Positions 53,400 to 62,817 of a stretch of DNA of 64,000 nucleotides are shown here, in pieces (position 1 is the first letter of the stretch; every line of letters begins with the position of its first letter). The notes under the pieces are model-generated. The model ran no database searches. It was not told the origin of the DNA and was given only the letters and a program-made list of their open reading frames with translations. The stretch comes from Chryseobacterium sp. 7 (GTDB lineage Bacteria > Bacteroidota > Bacteroidia > Flavobacteriales > Weeksellaceae). Location of the stretch: contig NZ_RCCA01000001.1 of the NCBI RefSeq assembly GCF_003663845.1, forward strand, positions 1,116,001 to 1,180,000, written 5' to 3'. The position numbers and the translations under genes were made by a program.

Positions 53400-54404
53400 T
53401 TATGTAGAAGCCCTGTAAACTAAATCTGCATCCATCAAAACAGCTTGGCTTGGAGTGGTGTTGTTTTTGATTTTTTCCAGTGCCAGCTTTGCTGCGGCTT
53501 CACCCATTTTTTCCAAAGGCTGCTGTACACTCGTCAGTTGAGGATATACCATGGTTGATAATTCCGTTCCGGAAAAGCTTGCTATAGCTACCTCATCAGG
53601 AATTCTTACTTTCTGTTCAAGAAGAAAATTCATCGCTCCCATGGCTAAGGTATCACTAAAAGCAAAAATACTGTCGAACTCTATATTCTTATTTAATAGC
53701 TGTTTGACAGCTTTTTTTCCGTGCTCGAAAGTCATTCCATCAGTTTGAATAATCAGATTTTCGTCAAAAATATTGTATTTCACGAGAATCCGTTTGTAGC
53801 CATTTACCCTTTCTACTGCATTTCGGATGGTAGATGGTCCCATTATATGAACAATTCTTTTTCTTCCGGTCTTAATTAAGTACTCTACCATCAATGCTGC
53901 TTTAATAGAATCATCAATAATTACTTTTGAGACATCCAGGGATTTGTGGGGAATCCTGTCGAAGAATATTAAAGGAGTTCCTTTATCCATAATACTTTGA
54001 TAGATGTCATTATTGTGGGTTTCATGACAGAGATTAATAATAATGGCGTCTACATTAAATTCTTCCAGAAGCTGAAGGTTTTTTCTTTCAATAAGTGGAT
54101 CTTCATCAGACTGGGTAATGATGATACGGTATCCCAGAGGATATAAAATATTCTGAATTCCCTTCAAAACAGTGGAGGAGAAAGGAGTAATCATTTCAGG
54201 TACTACAAACCCGATTGTTCTGGATTGTCCGGATTGTAAATTCAAAGCGGTAAGGTTCGGTTTATAGCCCAATTTCTCTGCCGCATCCAGTACTCTTTTT
54301 CTTGTTTCTTCATTCACATTTTTATCATGAAGCAGCGCTCTGGAGATGGTAGAGGTAGATAATGACAAAAATTTGGACAGATCTTTAATCGTAATACGTC
54401 TCAT
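53400..54404 (-). CDS. LacI family transcriptional regulator
   Basis: A 334-residue regulator. The N-terminal LacI helix-turn-helix (IKDLSKFLSLSTSTISRALLHDKNV) and hinge are followed by a periplasmic-binding-like effector domain (TIGFVVPEM, SFSGTELSTMVYPQLTSVQQP). It probably represses the divergent hexitol operon by binding the two GGGAACGTTCCC operators (54448 and 54468) and is relieved by a sugar or polyol. It probably also represses itself, since the operators lie 44-75 bp upstream of its start. Confidence 0.93.
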   Translation of the reverse strand: MRRITIKDLSKFLSLSTSTISRALLHDKNVNEETRKRVLDAAEKLGYKPNLTALNLQSGQSRTIGFVVPEMITPFSSTVLKGIQNILYPLGYRIIITQSDEDPLIERKNLQLLEEFNVDAIIINLCHETHNNDIYQSIMDKGTPLIFFDRIPHKSLDVSKVIIDDSIKAALMVEYLIKTGRKRIVHIMGPSTIRNAVERVNGYKRILVKYNIFDENLIIQTDGMTFEHGKKAVKQLLNKNIEFDSIFAFSDTLAMGAMNFLLEQKVRIPDEVAIASFSGTELSTMVYPQLTSVQQPLEKMGEAAAKLALEKIKNNTTPSQAVLMDADLVYRAST

Positions 54405-54447
54405 CAGCTTTGTTTTTTGGCTAAAAATAATAAAAAAAAAGGCAATT

Positions 54448-54479
54448 GGGAACGTTCCCTGATTTTTGGGAACGTTCCC
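54448..54479. promoter_or_regulatory. Twin LacI-type operators
   Basis: GGGAACGTTCCC occurs at 54448-54459 and again at 54468-54479, 20 bp apart (two helical turns). Each is a perfect 12-bp palindrome with a central CG, as LacI-family sites have. They lie between the divergent lacI-type and dehydrogenase genes. Confidence 0.85.
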
Positions 54480-54567
54480 AATTTGAATTTTGTAAAAAAA
54501 GTGTCTTGTTAATCATTTGTTAATATAGTTTTAACGAATTGGTTAATATGATAACAATTTTACGCTT

Positions 54568-56004
54568 ATGAGTATGATTTATTACAATTATGATGTGTCG
54601 GAAATCCGTACAGGAATTTTACATATTGGAGTAGGGAACTTTCACAGGGCTCACCAGCAGTTTTATACTAATTTACTGCTTAATGACGAAGATCAGAAAG
54701 ATTGGGGAATTTGTGGAGTATGTCTGCTGCCGTCTGATGAGAAGATCGTAAAGAATTTAAGAGCTCAGAATCTTCAATACTCTCTTACTGTTTGTGGAAG
54801 AAACGGAAATGATGAGGTGTATAAAATAGGTTCTTTAAAAGAGTTGATCTGGGGAGTAGAAGATCCGGCGGCTGTAGTGAAAAAAATAGCAGACAGCTCT
54901 GTTAAGATCATCACTTTGACCATCACAGAAGGAGGCTATAATCTTGATAAAGAAACCGGAGAATTTATATTGGAGGATGAAAAAATACAGCATGATCTGA
55001 AAAATTCTTCCAATCCTGCTACTGTTTTTGGTTTTGTTGCAGAAGGATTGCGCCAGAGAAAAATAGAAAACGGGGGAGCCATAACGATGCTTTCATGCGA
55101 TAACCTTCAGCATAACGGAAATACGGCAAAAAGAGCTTTTATGTCATTCATAGAAGCACAGGATGCAAAACTGGCAGCGTGGGTAAAGGAAAATGTAACC
55201 TTCCCCAACAGTATGGTAGACCGTATTACTCCGGCCACAACTCCGGAAGATGTAGAAAGGTTAAACAAAAGAAACGGCACAGACGATCGTGCTCCTGTAT
55301 ACTGTGAAGACTTTACACAATGGGTGATAGAAGATGATTTTATTGCAGGAAGACCAGCCTGGGAAAGAGTAGGAGTAGAATTTACGAATGACGTAACTGC
55401 ATTTGAAAATATGAAATTAAGCCTGCTGAATGCTTCCCACACCCTCTTATCTTATCCGGCTTTCTTAATGGGCTACCGCAAAGTAGATCAGGCGATGGAA
55501 GATAAAAATCTTGTAAAATTTATCAGTGATTTTATGGATAAGGATATTACCCCTTTTGTTCCTGCTCCGGAAAATACAGATCTGGAAAAATATAAGCAGA
55601 CATTGATCGAAAGATTTGCCAATCACAGTGTAAGCGATCAGGTGAGCCGTTTGTGCTTCGACGGAATTTCAAAATTCCCGGTATATATCATTCCTAATCT
55701 TGATAAAATGATAAAGGGAGCGAAAGACCTTACCAGACCGGCTTTTCTTATTGCTTCCTACAGACATTATCTTAAATATAAAACCGATGATCAGGGCAAT
55801 GTATTCGAAACAGCAGAACCCTGGATGACAGAGAATGATCAAAAGTTTATTGCCAGTGAAAATCCACAAGATTTCCTGGAATTATCAGCTTTTAAAGGAG
55901 TTCAATTAAAAACCTCTGAACAGTTCATAAAACAGTACAACAGTTTTGTAGAAGATATAAAAAATTCAGGAACCGCCTCAGTTTTACAATCCATCATAAA
56001 ATAA
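54568..56004 (+). CDS. Mannitol/fructuronate dehydrogenase family protein
   Basis: A 478-residue NAD(P)-dependent polyol dehydrogenase of the long-chain family. The N-terminal Rossmann part is GILHIGVGNFHRAHQQFYTNLL, followed by TITEGGYNLD. The C-terminal domain has NASHTLLSYPAFLMGYRKVDQAM, with the catalytic Lys region PNSMVDRITPATT before it. It likely oxidises mannitol (or a related polyol) to fructose, since a fructokinase lies downstream. First gene of the LacI-controlled operon. Confidence 0.93.
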   Translation: MSMIYYNYDVSEIRTGILHIGVGNFHRAHQQFYTNLLLNDEDQKDWGICGVCLLPSDEKIVKNLRAQNLQYSLTVCGRNGNDEVYKIGSLKELIWGVEDPAAVVKKIADSSVKIITLTITEGGYNLDKETGEFILEDEKIQHDLKNSSNPATVFGFVAEGLRQRKIENGGAITMLSCDNLQHNGNTAKRAFMSFIEAQDAKLAAWVKENVTFPNSMVDRITPATTPEDVERLNKRNGTDDRAPVYCEDFTQWVIEDDFIAGRPAWERVGVEFTNDVTAFENMKLSLLNASHTLLSYPAFLMGYRKVDQAMEDKNLVKFISDFMDKDITPFVPAPENTDLEKYKQTLIERFANHSVSDQVSRLCFDGISKFPVYIIPNLDKMIKGAKDLTRPAFLIASYRHYLKYKTDDQGNVFETAEPWMTENDQKFIASENPQDFLELSAFKGVQLKTSEQFIKQYNSFVEDIKNSGTASVLQSIIK

Positions 56005-56011
56005 TTAAGCC

Positions 56012-57358
56012 ATGCAGATAAATCCAGGTATCACCACTTCAGACAACAAAACCAATAATGCTATACTGCCGTTTGTCATTATTACATTTATTTACTTTAT
56101 TGTCGGTTTTCTAACGACAGTCAATGAACAGCTGCAGGCACCGCTGAAATTTACTTTTCTGAGCCATGCGGGCAGCCTTAAAAATACGTTTACTACTTTG
56201 ATTTCCTTTTTCTTCTTTTTAGGATATCTTCTGAACGGAACACTGGGAAGCAGATGGGTTAATGCCTTTGGATATAAGAATACCATTTTGCGCGGGCTTT
56301 TCTTTATGATTTCCGGCCTTTTTATGTATCTGTGCTCATCTTGGGTTGGCGATCATTATCCTGATCTGAAATTTAGTATAAAAGATGCTGTTATTCCTGT
56401 TGGATTTATCGTTTTTGTTATCGGTTCTTATTTAATGGGGACATCCGCAGCCATCATTCAGGTGGTGGTAAATCCTTATGCTGCTTCATATGAACTGAAA
56501 GGAACGCAACCTGTACAGCGTCTGAATATCCTGACTGCGATCAACTCTATCGGAACTACTTCCGCCCCTTTCTTCGTAACGGTAGTGATGTTCAGTGGAA
56601 TTTCCATTGAAAATATAGAGATCAGACAGCTTTTGCTTCCGCTTTCTGTATTAATTGTCTGTATCCTTACAGTCATGATCATCACGAAAAGACTTCACCT
56701 TCCTGATCTGGCCCACACAAGAGTCGTTGGCGAAGAAAAACTGGAGAGAAGTATCTGGTCGTTCAGACATTTTGTGTTGGGCGTTTTGGCCATCTTTTTT
56801 TATGTAGGAACCGAAGTAGCTATTGGCGCTAATATTAACCTTTATGCCTTTGAGCTTATGGATTCCGGGCATCCTATCACATTTTTCGGAAAAACAGATA
56901 TCATTGTGGGAGGAATGGATTTAGGAATTCATGCATTACTATCCACATTGTATTGGGGAGGATTTCTGGTAGGAAGAGCAGTATCGAGCTTCTTAAGTAA
57001 GATTTCTGCAAGAACGCAGTTGATAACAACCACTGTACTGGCAACAATACTCGCATTGGTATCGATGATTACCCAGAATCTTTGGTTTCTTGTTGCCATC
57101 GGACTTCTGCATTCATCCATGTGGAGCTGTATTTACACCCTTTCCATTAAAGGCCTGAACAAATATACCTCAAAAGCATCCGGTATTTTTATTTCTGCCG
57201 TATTTGGTGGAGCTGTATTTACCCTTATTCAGGGAGGTCTAGCTGATATTTTAGGCTCTTGGAGATGGACTTGGTGGCTTACTGTAATCTGTGAACTGCT
57301 GATGCTTACTTACGCTTTGTTCGGATCGCGTATTAGAGAAAAAGACCTTATTCACTAA
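56012..57358 (+). CDS. MFS sugar transporter (FucP-like)
   Basis: A 448-residue inner-membrane permease with about 12 helices. The opening LPFVIITFIYFIVGFLTTVNEQL is the FucP/glucose-galactose symporter type. Other marks are YAASYELKGTQPVQRLNILTAINSIG and the late KGLNKYTSKASGIFISAVFGGA. It probably imports mannitol or another hexitol/hexose with protons. It starts 8 bp after the dehydrogenase stop and is in the same operon. Confidence 0.93.
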   Translation: MQINPGITTSDNKTNNAILPFVIITFIYFIVGFLTTVNEQLQAPLKFTFLSHAGSLKNTFTTLISFFFFLGYLLNGTLGSRWVNAFGYKNTILRGLFFMISGLFMYLCSSWVGDHYPDLKFSIKDAVIPVGFIVFVIGSYLMGTSAAIIQVVVNPYAASYELKGTQPVQRLNILTAINSIGTTSAPFFVTVVMFSGISIENIEIRQLLLPLSVLIVCILTVMIITKRLHLPDLAHTRVVGEEKLERSIWSFRHFVLGVLAIFFYVGTEVAIGANINLYAFELMDSGHPITFFGKTDIIVGGMDLGIHALLSTLYWGGFLVGRAVSSFLSKISARTQLITTTVLATILALVSMITQNLWFLVAIGLLHSSMWSCIYTLSIKGLNKYTSKASGIFISAVFGGAVFTLIQGGLADILGSWRWTWWLTVICELLMLTYALFGSRIREKDLIH

Positions 57359-57444
57359 TCATATATTTTCTTTTAACTAAAGTAATTATCCTGTAGACAG
57401 CTATTGGATACAGGATAACTACTGCCTTAAAAAACACTTGAATC

Positions 57445-58170
57445 ATGTTAAAAAACCACTTACTACTTATTTCCTCTTTTGCAGGAACCTGCTTAGGTGC
57501 ACAGGAAGTGCATTCGGCATTACAGCTTAGAAACAGCCATTTGTGGCGCGGAATAGAAGTCTCTGCCGGACTTATTTATACCGGAGATCTACATCTTGAT
57601 TATAAGAATTTTTATGCAGGATTTTGGGCTGGTGGTAATGTTGATGGTTCTTACAAAGAATTCAATAACTATATAGGATATAAGAATAAACATCTTACAC
57701 TGGAATTATGGGATATTTATAACTTTTCACCCGGAGCTGCCTATAACAATAAGGAGTTTTTTAATTATTCCGCAAAAGAAACCGGGCGTTTTTGGGACTT
57801 CAGATCTTATTATACCATAAGTGATCAGTTTCCATTGGTGCTCAGCTGGAATACAGTTGTTTTTGGAAGAGACAGAAACACCGAAAACACAGGCAATAAA
57901 TACTCATCATTTGTTTCGGGAGAATACCCAATATACAAAAAAGATAACCTTGAGGTAAGGGGAAGAGTAGGCTATTCTTTTGCTTTAGACAGTCATGGAG
58001 AAAACAATAACTTCTTTGCTAAAGATTCAGGATTCAATGAGATAAGTCTAATTGTTTCTAAAAGCTTTACCATTGAAGGCTATAAAATTCCTGTAGGAAT
58101 ATGGGGAATGTGGAATCCGGTAAACAACAATGCGTTTCTTCAGTTTTCTGTGCAGGTTTACTCATTCTGA
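57445..58170 (+). CDS. Outer-membrane beta-barrel-like protein of the hexitol operon
   Basis: A 241-residue exported protein with a signal peptide (ends near CLGAQ). The rest is strand-rich with alternating aromatic residues (NFYAGFWAGGNVDG, NKHLTLELWDIYNF, GRVGYSFALD), ending in a terminal aromatic (FSVQVYSF), as outer-membrane barrels do. I do not recognise a named family. Its place between the importer and the fructokinase suggests an uptake porin for the sugar. Confidence 0.7.
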   Translation: MLKNHLLLISSFAGTCLGAQEVHSALQLRNSHLWRGIEVSAGLIYTGDLHLDYKNFYAGFWAGGNVDGSYKEFNNYIGYKNKHLTLELWDIYNFSPGAAYNNKEFFNYSAKETGRFWDFRSYYTISDQFPLVLSWNTVVFGRDRNTENTGNKYSSFVSGEYPIYKKDNLEVRGRVGYSFALDSHGENNNFFAKDSGFNEISLIVSKSFTIEGYKIPVGIWGMWNPVNNNAFLQFSVQVYSF

Positions 58171-58230
58171 AACAAGGAAATTCGAGTCGTAAATTTTTAC
58201 AAAATCAATACATTTAATTACTTTTATACA

Positions 58231-59151
58231 ATGGAATACAAAAAAAATAAAGCAGTATGTTTTGGAGAAGTGCTTTGGGATATTTTTCCGGGAGAGCAGA
58301 AAAGAGTGGGTGGTGCACCTTTTAATGTAGCCTACCATCTTTCCAAAATGGGCGTAGAAGTCGATATGATAAGCAGTATCGGTGATGATCAGCTTGGGCG
58401 TGACCTTTTGGATAAAATGAAAAACTGGAATATTCCTGTAGATCATGTTCAGATCAATACAGAATATCCGACAAGTACGGTCATTGCAACAGTAGATGAA
58501 AATAACGATGCTCATTATGATATAGTGGAAGGGGTAGCATGGGATTTTATTGAAGCGACTCCGGAAAATCAGGAAATCCTAAACACTACAGATGCGTTGG
58601 TATTCGGAACACTGGCTGCCAGAAACGGAAAATCCAGAAATACATTGTTTCAACTGCTTGAACTCAGCGATTATAATGTCTTTGATATCAATCTCAGAGA
58701 ACCTTATTATGAAGTGGGAATGATTAAAGATCTGCTTCACAAAACCCATCTTGCTAAATTCAACAAAGCGGAAATGCGTATGATGCTTGATTTTTTAGGA
58801 AAGGAATACACCACGGAAGAAGATGGGGTAAAGTTTCTGCAGGATAAGTTCGATCTTGAAGAAATTATTATTTCCAAAGGAAGTAAAGGAGCTTTGTATG
58901 CTTCCGGAGGTAACTTTTATCTGTATCCCACTATACCCATTACCGTAAAAGATACAGTAGGAAGCGGAGATTCATTCTTAGCAGGATTTCTTTCCAAAAA
59001 ATTAGAAAAAGGAAGTACAGTCCATGAAATTATGACTCAGGCTGTCTCTCTGGGAGCATTCATTACCTCACAGGAAGGCGCATGCCCGGAATACTCATTA
59101 GATGATTTCATCAGATTTAAAAACGAACACCCTGTATCCGTTTTGAGTTAA
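58231..59151 (+). CDS. PfkB family fructokinase
   Basis: A 306-residue ribokinase-family sugar kinase. The N-terminal CFGEVLWDIFPGEQKRVGGAPFNVAYHLSKMG is the fructokinase type; DTVGSGDSFLAGFLSK holds the catalytic Asp and anion hole. In this operon it would phosphorylate the fructose made by the dehydrogenase. The last gene of the operon; it completes import, oxidation and phosphorylation. Confidence 0.93.
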   Translation: MEYKKNKAVCFGEVLWDIFPGEQKRVGGAPFNVAYHLSKMGVEVDMISSIGDDQLGRDLLDKMKNWNIPVDHVQINTEYPTSTVIATVDENNDAHYDIVEGVAWDFIEATPENQEILNTTDALVFGTLAARNGKSRNTLFQLLELSDYNVFDINLREPYYEVGMIKDLLHKTHLAKFNKAEMRMMLDFLGKEYTTEEDGVKFLQDKFDLEEIIISKGSKGALYASGGNFYLYPTIPITVKDTVGSGDSFLAGFLSKKLEKGSTVHEIMTQAVSLGAFITSQEGACPEYSLDDFIRFKNEHPVSVLS

Positions 59152-59230
59152 GGTGGTAAATCTCATCTTAATTTAAAATGATTCTTGATGAAACATTTGG
59201 TAACTTTATACTGCTATCAAAACAAAAGTT

Positions 59231-59926
59231 ATGCATCATCAGCTGGAGAAACATTATGTAAACAGAGTAGGCTGGCTCCGGGCAGCTGTATTAGGCGCTA
59301 ATGATGGGTTATTATCCACTACAAGTATTGTCATCGGGGTTGCTGCGGCAGAACCGGAACGTCATATCATTATTCTTGCCGCTCTCGCAGGGATGATTGC
59401 TGGTGCCATGTCTATGGCTGCGGGGGAATATGTTTCCGTAAGTTCACAGGAAGATACTGAAAAAGCAGACTTGATTCGTGAAAAACGGGAATTAGAACAA
59501 ATGCCTGAAATAGAACTCAGAGAATTAGCTAAAGTATACGAAAGTAGAGGTTGTACCAAAGAAACAGCCATGCAGGTTGCCATTGAACTTACAGAGCATG
59601 ATGCCCTTGGAGCACACGCCCGTGATGAACTGGGCATAAATGAAATAACACAGGCAAAACCTTTGCAGGCAGCAATAGCATCTTTCGGTTCTTTTGCAGT
59701 AGGAGCTTTATTGCCGTTTACCGTTTCTCTTTTAGCACCTCTTAAAGAAATGGTGTATTTCCAGTATGGGTTTTCAATCATATTCTTAATGCTTTTGGGC
59801 GCGGTTTCTGCCAGAGCGGGAGGTTCCAGCATTAAAATAGCCGTGTTGAGGATTTGTTTCTGGGGAACTGTTGCTATGGGAATTACAGCACTGGTTGGTC
59901 ATCTTTTCGGGGTTAATATAGCCTGA
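59231..59926 (+). CDS. VIT1/CCC1 family iron/manganese transporter
   Basis: A 231-residue membrane protein with five helices and a cytoplasmic metal-binding helix pair. Marks: WLRAAVLGANDGLLSTTSIVIGVAAA (N-terminal helix), AGAMSMAAGEYVSVSSQEDTEKADL (conserved Met/Glu), ELAKVYESRGCTKETAMQVA and the final helix GTVAMGITALVGHLFGVNIA. It probably moves Fe(II) or Mn(II) out of the cytoplasm, giving metal tolerance. Monocistronic. Confidence 0.94.
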   Translation: MHHQLEKHYVNRVGWLRAAVLGANDGLLSTTSIVIGVAAAEPERHIIILAALAGMIAGAMSMAAGEYVSVSSQEDTEKADLIREKRELEQMPEIELRELAKVYESRGCTKETAMQVAIELTEHDALGAHARDELGINEITQAKPLQAAIASFGSFAVGALLPFTVSLLAPLKEMVYFQYGFSIIFLMLLGAVSARAGGSSIKIAVLRICFWGTVAMGITALVGHLFGVNIA

Positions 59927-60111
59927 AAATTTTAATATTTTGCTTTTAATTTTTGCTGATAAACAACTGGGCTTAAATAAGGCTTATTTTGCTGTGTTGA
60001 AGGTAATCTTCTGATTTATAGATTGAAATTTACCTAACGAGTGTTAGTCGTAAAAGTACTACACTTTTTCAGATTTATGCGTAAATTTTATTTTGTTATG
60101 ATCAATACTTC

Positions 60112-60119
60112 TAAATTTG
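60112..60119 (+). promoter_or_regulatory. -7 box upstream of hcp
   Basis: A perfect TAAATTTG at 60112-60119, 52 bp before the ATG. A possible -33 TTG lies at 60093-60095 with a short 16-bp spacer. Confidence 0.4.
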
Positions 60120-60171
60120 GTGATATAACAAACATCAAATCATAAAGTACTAACGATTAAAATTTACAATC

Positions 60172-60585
60172 ATGGCAGAAAGAAATTCAAGAGGAATCTT
60201 AAAATTCAACAACGGTGAAGGACAAAAGCTGTTAAAACTGAACTACAGCGTATCAAGAGCTACAGACGTTTCAGGACGTGTAGCATCAGACCCTTCTAAC
60301 GCATTGATCAAAATTACAGTTGAGGCTACTGAAAAATCAGACATCCTTGAAAGCTTATTAAACGGAAAGTACAAGCCTACCGTAGGAGAGGTAACTTTCA
60401 ATAAATCTCACGAAGAAGGAACTTTAACAACATTGAAATGGACAAACGGTTACGTTATCCAGCACGAAGTGGATTTCGATGCTGTAGATGAAAACAGTAT
60501 GTACATCAGTTTTGTGATAAGTGCAGAGCAGATTGAGCTTGGTAATTCTTCTTATGACGGAGCTTGGCCTGGATCTCAGGGATAA
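60172..60585 (+). CDS. tssD: Type VI secretion tube protein Hcp/TssD (T6SS-iii)
   Basis: A 137-residue ring protein whose hexamers stack to form the inner tube, and which carries effectors. Opening MAERNSRGILKFNNGEGQKL and the core YSVSRATDVSGRVASDPSNALIKITVEATEKSD match Bacteroidota TssD. It has no signal peptide. Its own terminator follows, so it can be expressed much more strongly than vgrG, as is needed for a tube subunit. Confidence 0.95.
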   Translation: MAERNSRGILKFNNGEGQKLLKLNYSVSRATDVSGRVASDPSNALIKITVEATEKSDILESLLNGKYKPTVGEVTFNKSHEEGTLTTLKWTNGYVIQHEVDFDAVDENSMYISFVISAEQIELGNSSYDGAWPGSQG

Positions 60586-60613
60586 AATCCTTTAACAATT
60601 ACAAACATAAAAA

Positions 60614-60656
60614 CAGAATAGTAGATCCGTTATCAGGGATCCTGTTCTGTTTTTTT
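60614..60656 (+). terminator. Terminator of hcp
   Basis: ACAGAA...GATCC pairs with GGATC...TTCTGT, followed by a long T-run (ending about 60656). Confidence 0.75.
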
Positions 60657-60820
60657 GTCAGTAATCTTTTCCCTTAGAAAAGAACATTATTTTCACTAAG
60701 ATTTAGAAAAATAAAGCTGATAATGTGAACTTTATATTGTGAAAAATTGATAACTTTATAAAAAGCTGTTTATTTTAGTTTTTTTCAAAAATAAAAAGCT
60801 CACCAAACACTCTACATCAT

Positions 60821-62680
60821 ATGAATAAAAATATCTCGAATTCCGAAAAGATTTCAGAGAATCATATTCCTGGAATCAACCGTGTGGTGAAACTGGATAT
60901 TGTGATTGAAGGCAAGATGATTAAGCACTTCAAACATTTCCGTTTACAGCAGAGCGTAAAAAAGCACCATTATTTTGAACTTACATTAGCCCATGATACT
61001 TTAGATGGAATACAAAACCATGATCTGGAAGAAGCTCAGCAATTTTTAGGAAAACGATTAACAGTCGTTTTTAAATATAAAGATGTTGAAGGAAGCCCGG
61101 AAAGAACCTTTGTAGGAGTCATTACAAAAGTAGGGTTCAGTCAGGAAAACCATAGTTTGGGAAATATTGTACTAAAAGGGTACAGCCCTACCATTCTGTT
61201 AGATGGCGCACCTCATACCCAAAGTTTTGGAGGGAATAAACCTGTGAATATGGGCATCATTGCTGAAGATGTTATTAAACAGGGCATAGAAAGCAGTAAA
61301 TTTGATGTAAAAGTGAATGCAAAGGCTTCCTCTCAGATTCTTTACAGCGCCCAGTATAATGAAACCCATTATAATTATCTCTGCAGAATGGCAGAAGCTT
61401 ATGGTGAACAGTTCTATTATGATGGCGAAGTATTGCATTTCGGGAATATGCCGCCTCAGAACAAATCACTGGAATTAATATACGGGAGCAATGTTTCTGA
61501 TGTGAATGTGGAATTAAAAGCCGTTCATATCAAACCTAATTTTTACGGATATAACAGCAGTTCCAATGCTAAACTTATTTCCGGGGAAACTCCCATAAAA
61601 CACGTTGGTAATCTGGCTCAGACAGCCTATAAAAATAATGAGGGAATATTCAAAACACCATCATTGCAGGTGGCTCCCATAAAAGCAGCAACCGATATGG
61701 ATGTTGTTATTTCTCAAACAAGTACTGCCGGAAGCAAAGCAGTGGAAGTTTTTACCGTTTCCGGAGGAACTACTATTCCGTTTTTATATCCGGGATGTGT
61801 AGCTGATATCAATATGAGAAAGACGGATACCAGCAAAACGGCGTATTTCACCAAACTGATGATGACCGAAGTTATTCATGAAGTAGATACTCTCGGACGT
61901 TACAAAGGAAGATTCGAGGCCATTGCCTCAGACACAGGGTATATTCCAACTCCGGACTTTACTATGCCTATCGCACAGCCGCAGATTGCAACCGTAATTT
62001 CCAATACAGATCCGCTGGCACAGGGAAGAATTACCGTTAGATTCGACTGGCAGCTGCATGACACCACCAATTTTATCAGAATGATGGCTCCTGATGCCGG
62101 AGGAACAGATCAAATCACTCAAAACAGAGGCTATGTAGCTATACCGGAGGTTGGAGATCAGGTGATGGTAGGTTTTGTACACAATCATCCCGACCGTCCT
62201 TTTGTCATGGGAGGAATGTTTCATGGAGGAACAGCTCTTGGAGGCGGAGTAGATAATCATTTAAAATCAATACAAACCAGAAGCGGAATCCGTATTTTAA
62301 TGAATGATGCCGAAGGAAGTGTAAATATCATAGACCCTAGTGGAAACAACTATTTGATGGATGGGAAAGGAAATATCATTGTAACGGCTCCTAAAAATAT
62401 GACCTTTAATGTAGGAGAAGATCTGGCAATCAACGTAGGAAAAGACATGAAGACAAGCGTAGGAAATGATAATGCCGTTAGTATCATCAATGATCATAAG
62501 TTTACCTCGAAAAATTATAAACAGACCGTCAATGAAAATAAAACGATTAATGTGACAGGTGATCTTAAAGAAACTACTTCAACCACTACTCATAAAGCAA
62601 AAAACGGAGATATTTTACTGCAGAGCTCAGGCGTAGCCAAAATGTTAGGTAAAATAGATGCTAAAGTGAATAAAGGGTAA
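60821..62680 (+). CDS. tssI: Type VI secretion spike protein VgrG/TssI (T6SS-iii)
   Basis: A 619-residue trimeric spike. The N-terminal gp27-like part (about 15-380, with RLQQSVKKHHYFELTLAHDTL) is followed by a gp5-like OB domain (about 395-480: SNTDPLAQGRITVRFDW and VGDQVMVGFVHNHPDRPFVMGGMFHGG). A beta-helix needle with repeated GNxxxxx units follows (about 500-600). It ends KMLGKIDAKVNKG with no extra effector domain, so cargo is probably loaded through the next genes. Confidence 0.95.
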   Translation: MNKNISNSEKISENHIPGINRVVKLDIVIEGKMIKHFKHFRLQQSVKKHHYFELTLAHDTLDGIQNHDLEEAQQFLGKRLTVVFKYKDVEGSPERTFVGVITKVGFSQENHSLGNIVLKGYSPTILLDGAPHTQSFGGNKPVNMGIIAEDVIKQGIESSKFDVKVNAKASSQILYSAQYNETHYNYLCRMAEAYGEQFYYDGEVLHFGNMPPQNKSLELIYGSNVSDVNVELKAVHIKPNFYGYNSSSNAKLISGETPIKHVGNLAQTAYKNNEGIFKTPSLQVAPIKAATDMDVVISQTSTAGSKAVEVFTVSGGTTIPFLYPGCVADINMRKTDTSKTAYFTKLMMTEVIHEVDTLGRYKGRFEAIASDTGYIPTPDFTMPIAQPQIATVISNTDPLAQGRITVRFDWQLHDTTNFIRMMAPDAGGTDQITQNRGYVAIPEVGDQVMVGFVHNHPDRPFVMGGMFHGGTALGGGVDNHLKSIQTRSGIRILMNDAEGSVNIIDPSGNNYLMDGKGNIIVTAPKNMTFNVGEDLAINVGKDMKTSVGNDNAVSIINDHKFTSKNYKQTVNENKTINVTGDLKETTSTTTHKAKNGDILLQSSGVAKMLGKIDAKVNKG

Positions 62681-62728
62681 TCCAAATAATAAATCAGTGA
62701 TCAATACTGTACAGCAAGGCATTAAAGA

Positions 62729-62817
62729 ATGAATAAAGCGATAAAATTTTTACTAAGCTTTTATTTTTTATCCAGATCTCGTGTCAGGATAAAAAAAGCG
62801 ATCAAAAAACTAAAACT
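62729..62817 (+). other. Detached lipoprotein signal-peptide reading frame for the DUF2931 gene
   Basis: ATG 62729 opens a frame that starts MNKAIKFLLSFYF. One added T in the six-T run at 62764-62769 would join it to FIQISC and DKKSDQKTKT, in frame with the DUF2931 protein at 62818. The lipobox ISC would then be Cys19. As sequenced, the two are out of frame. Confidence 0.6.
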
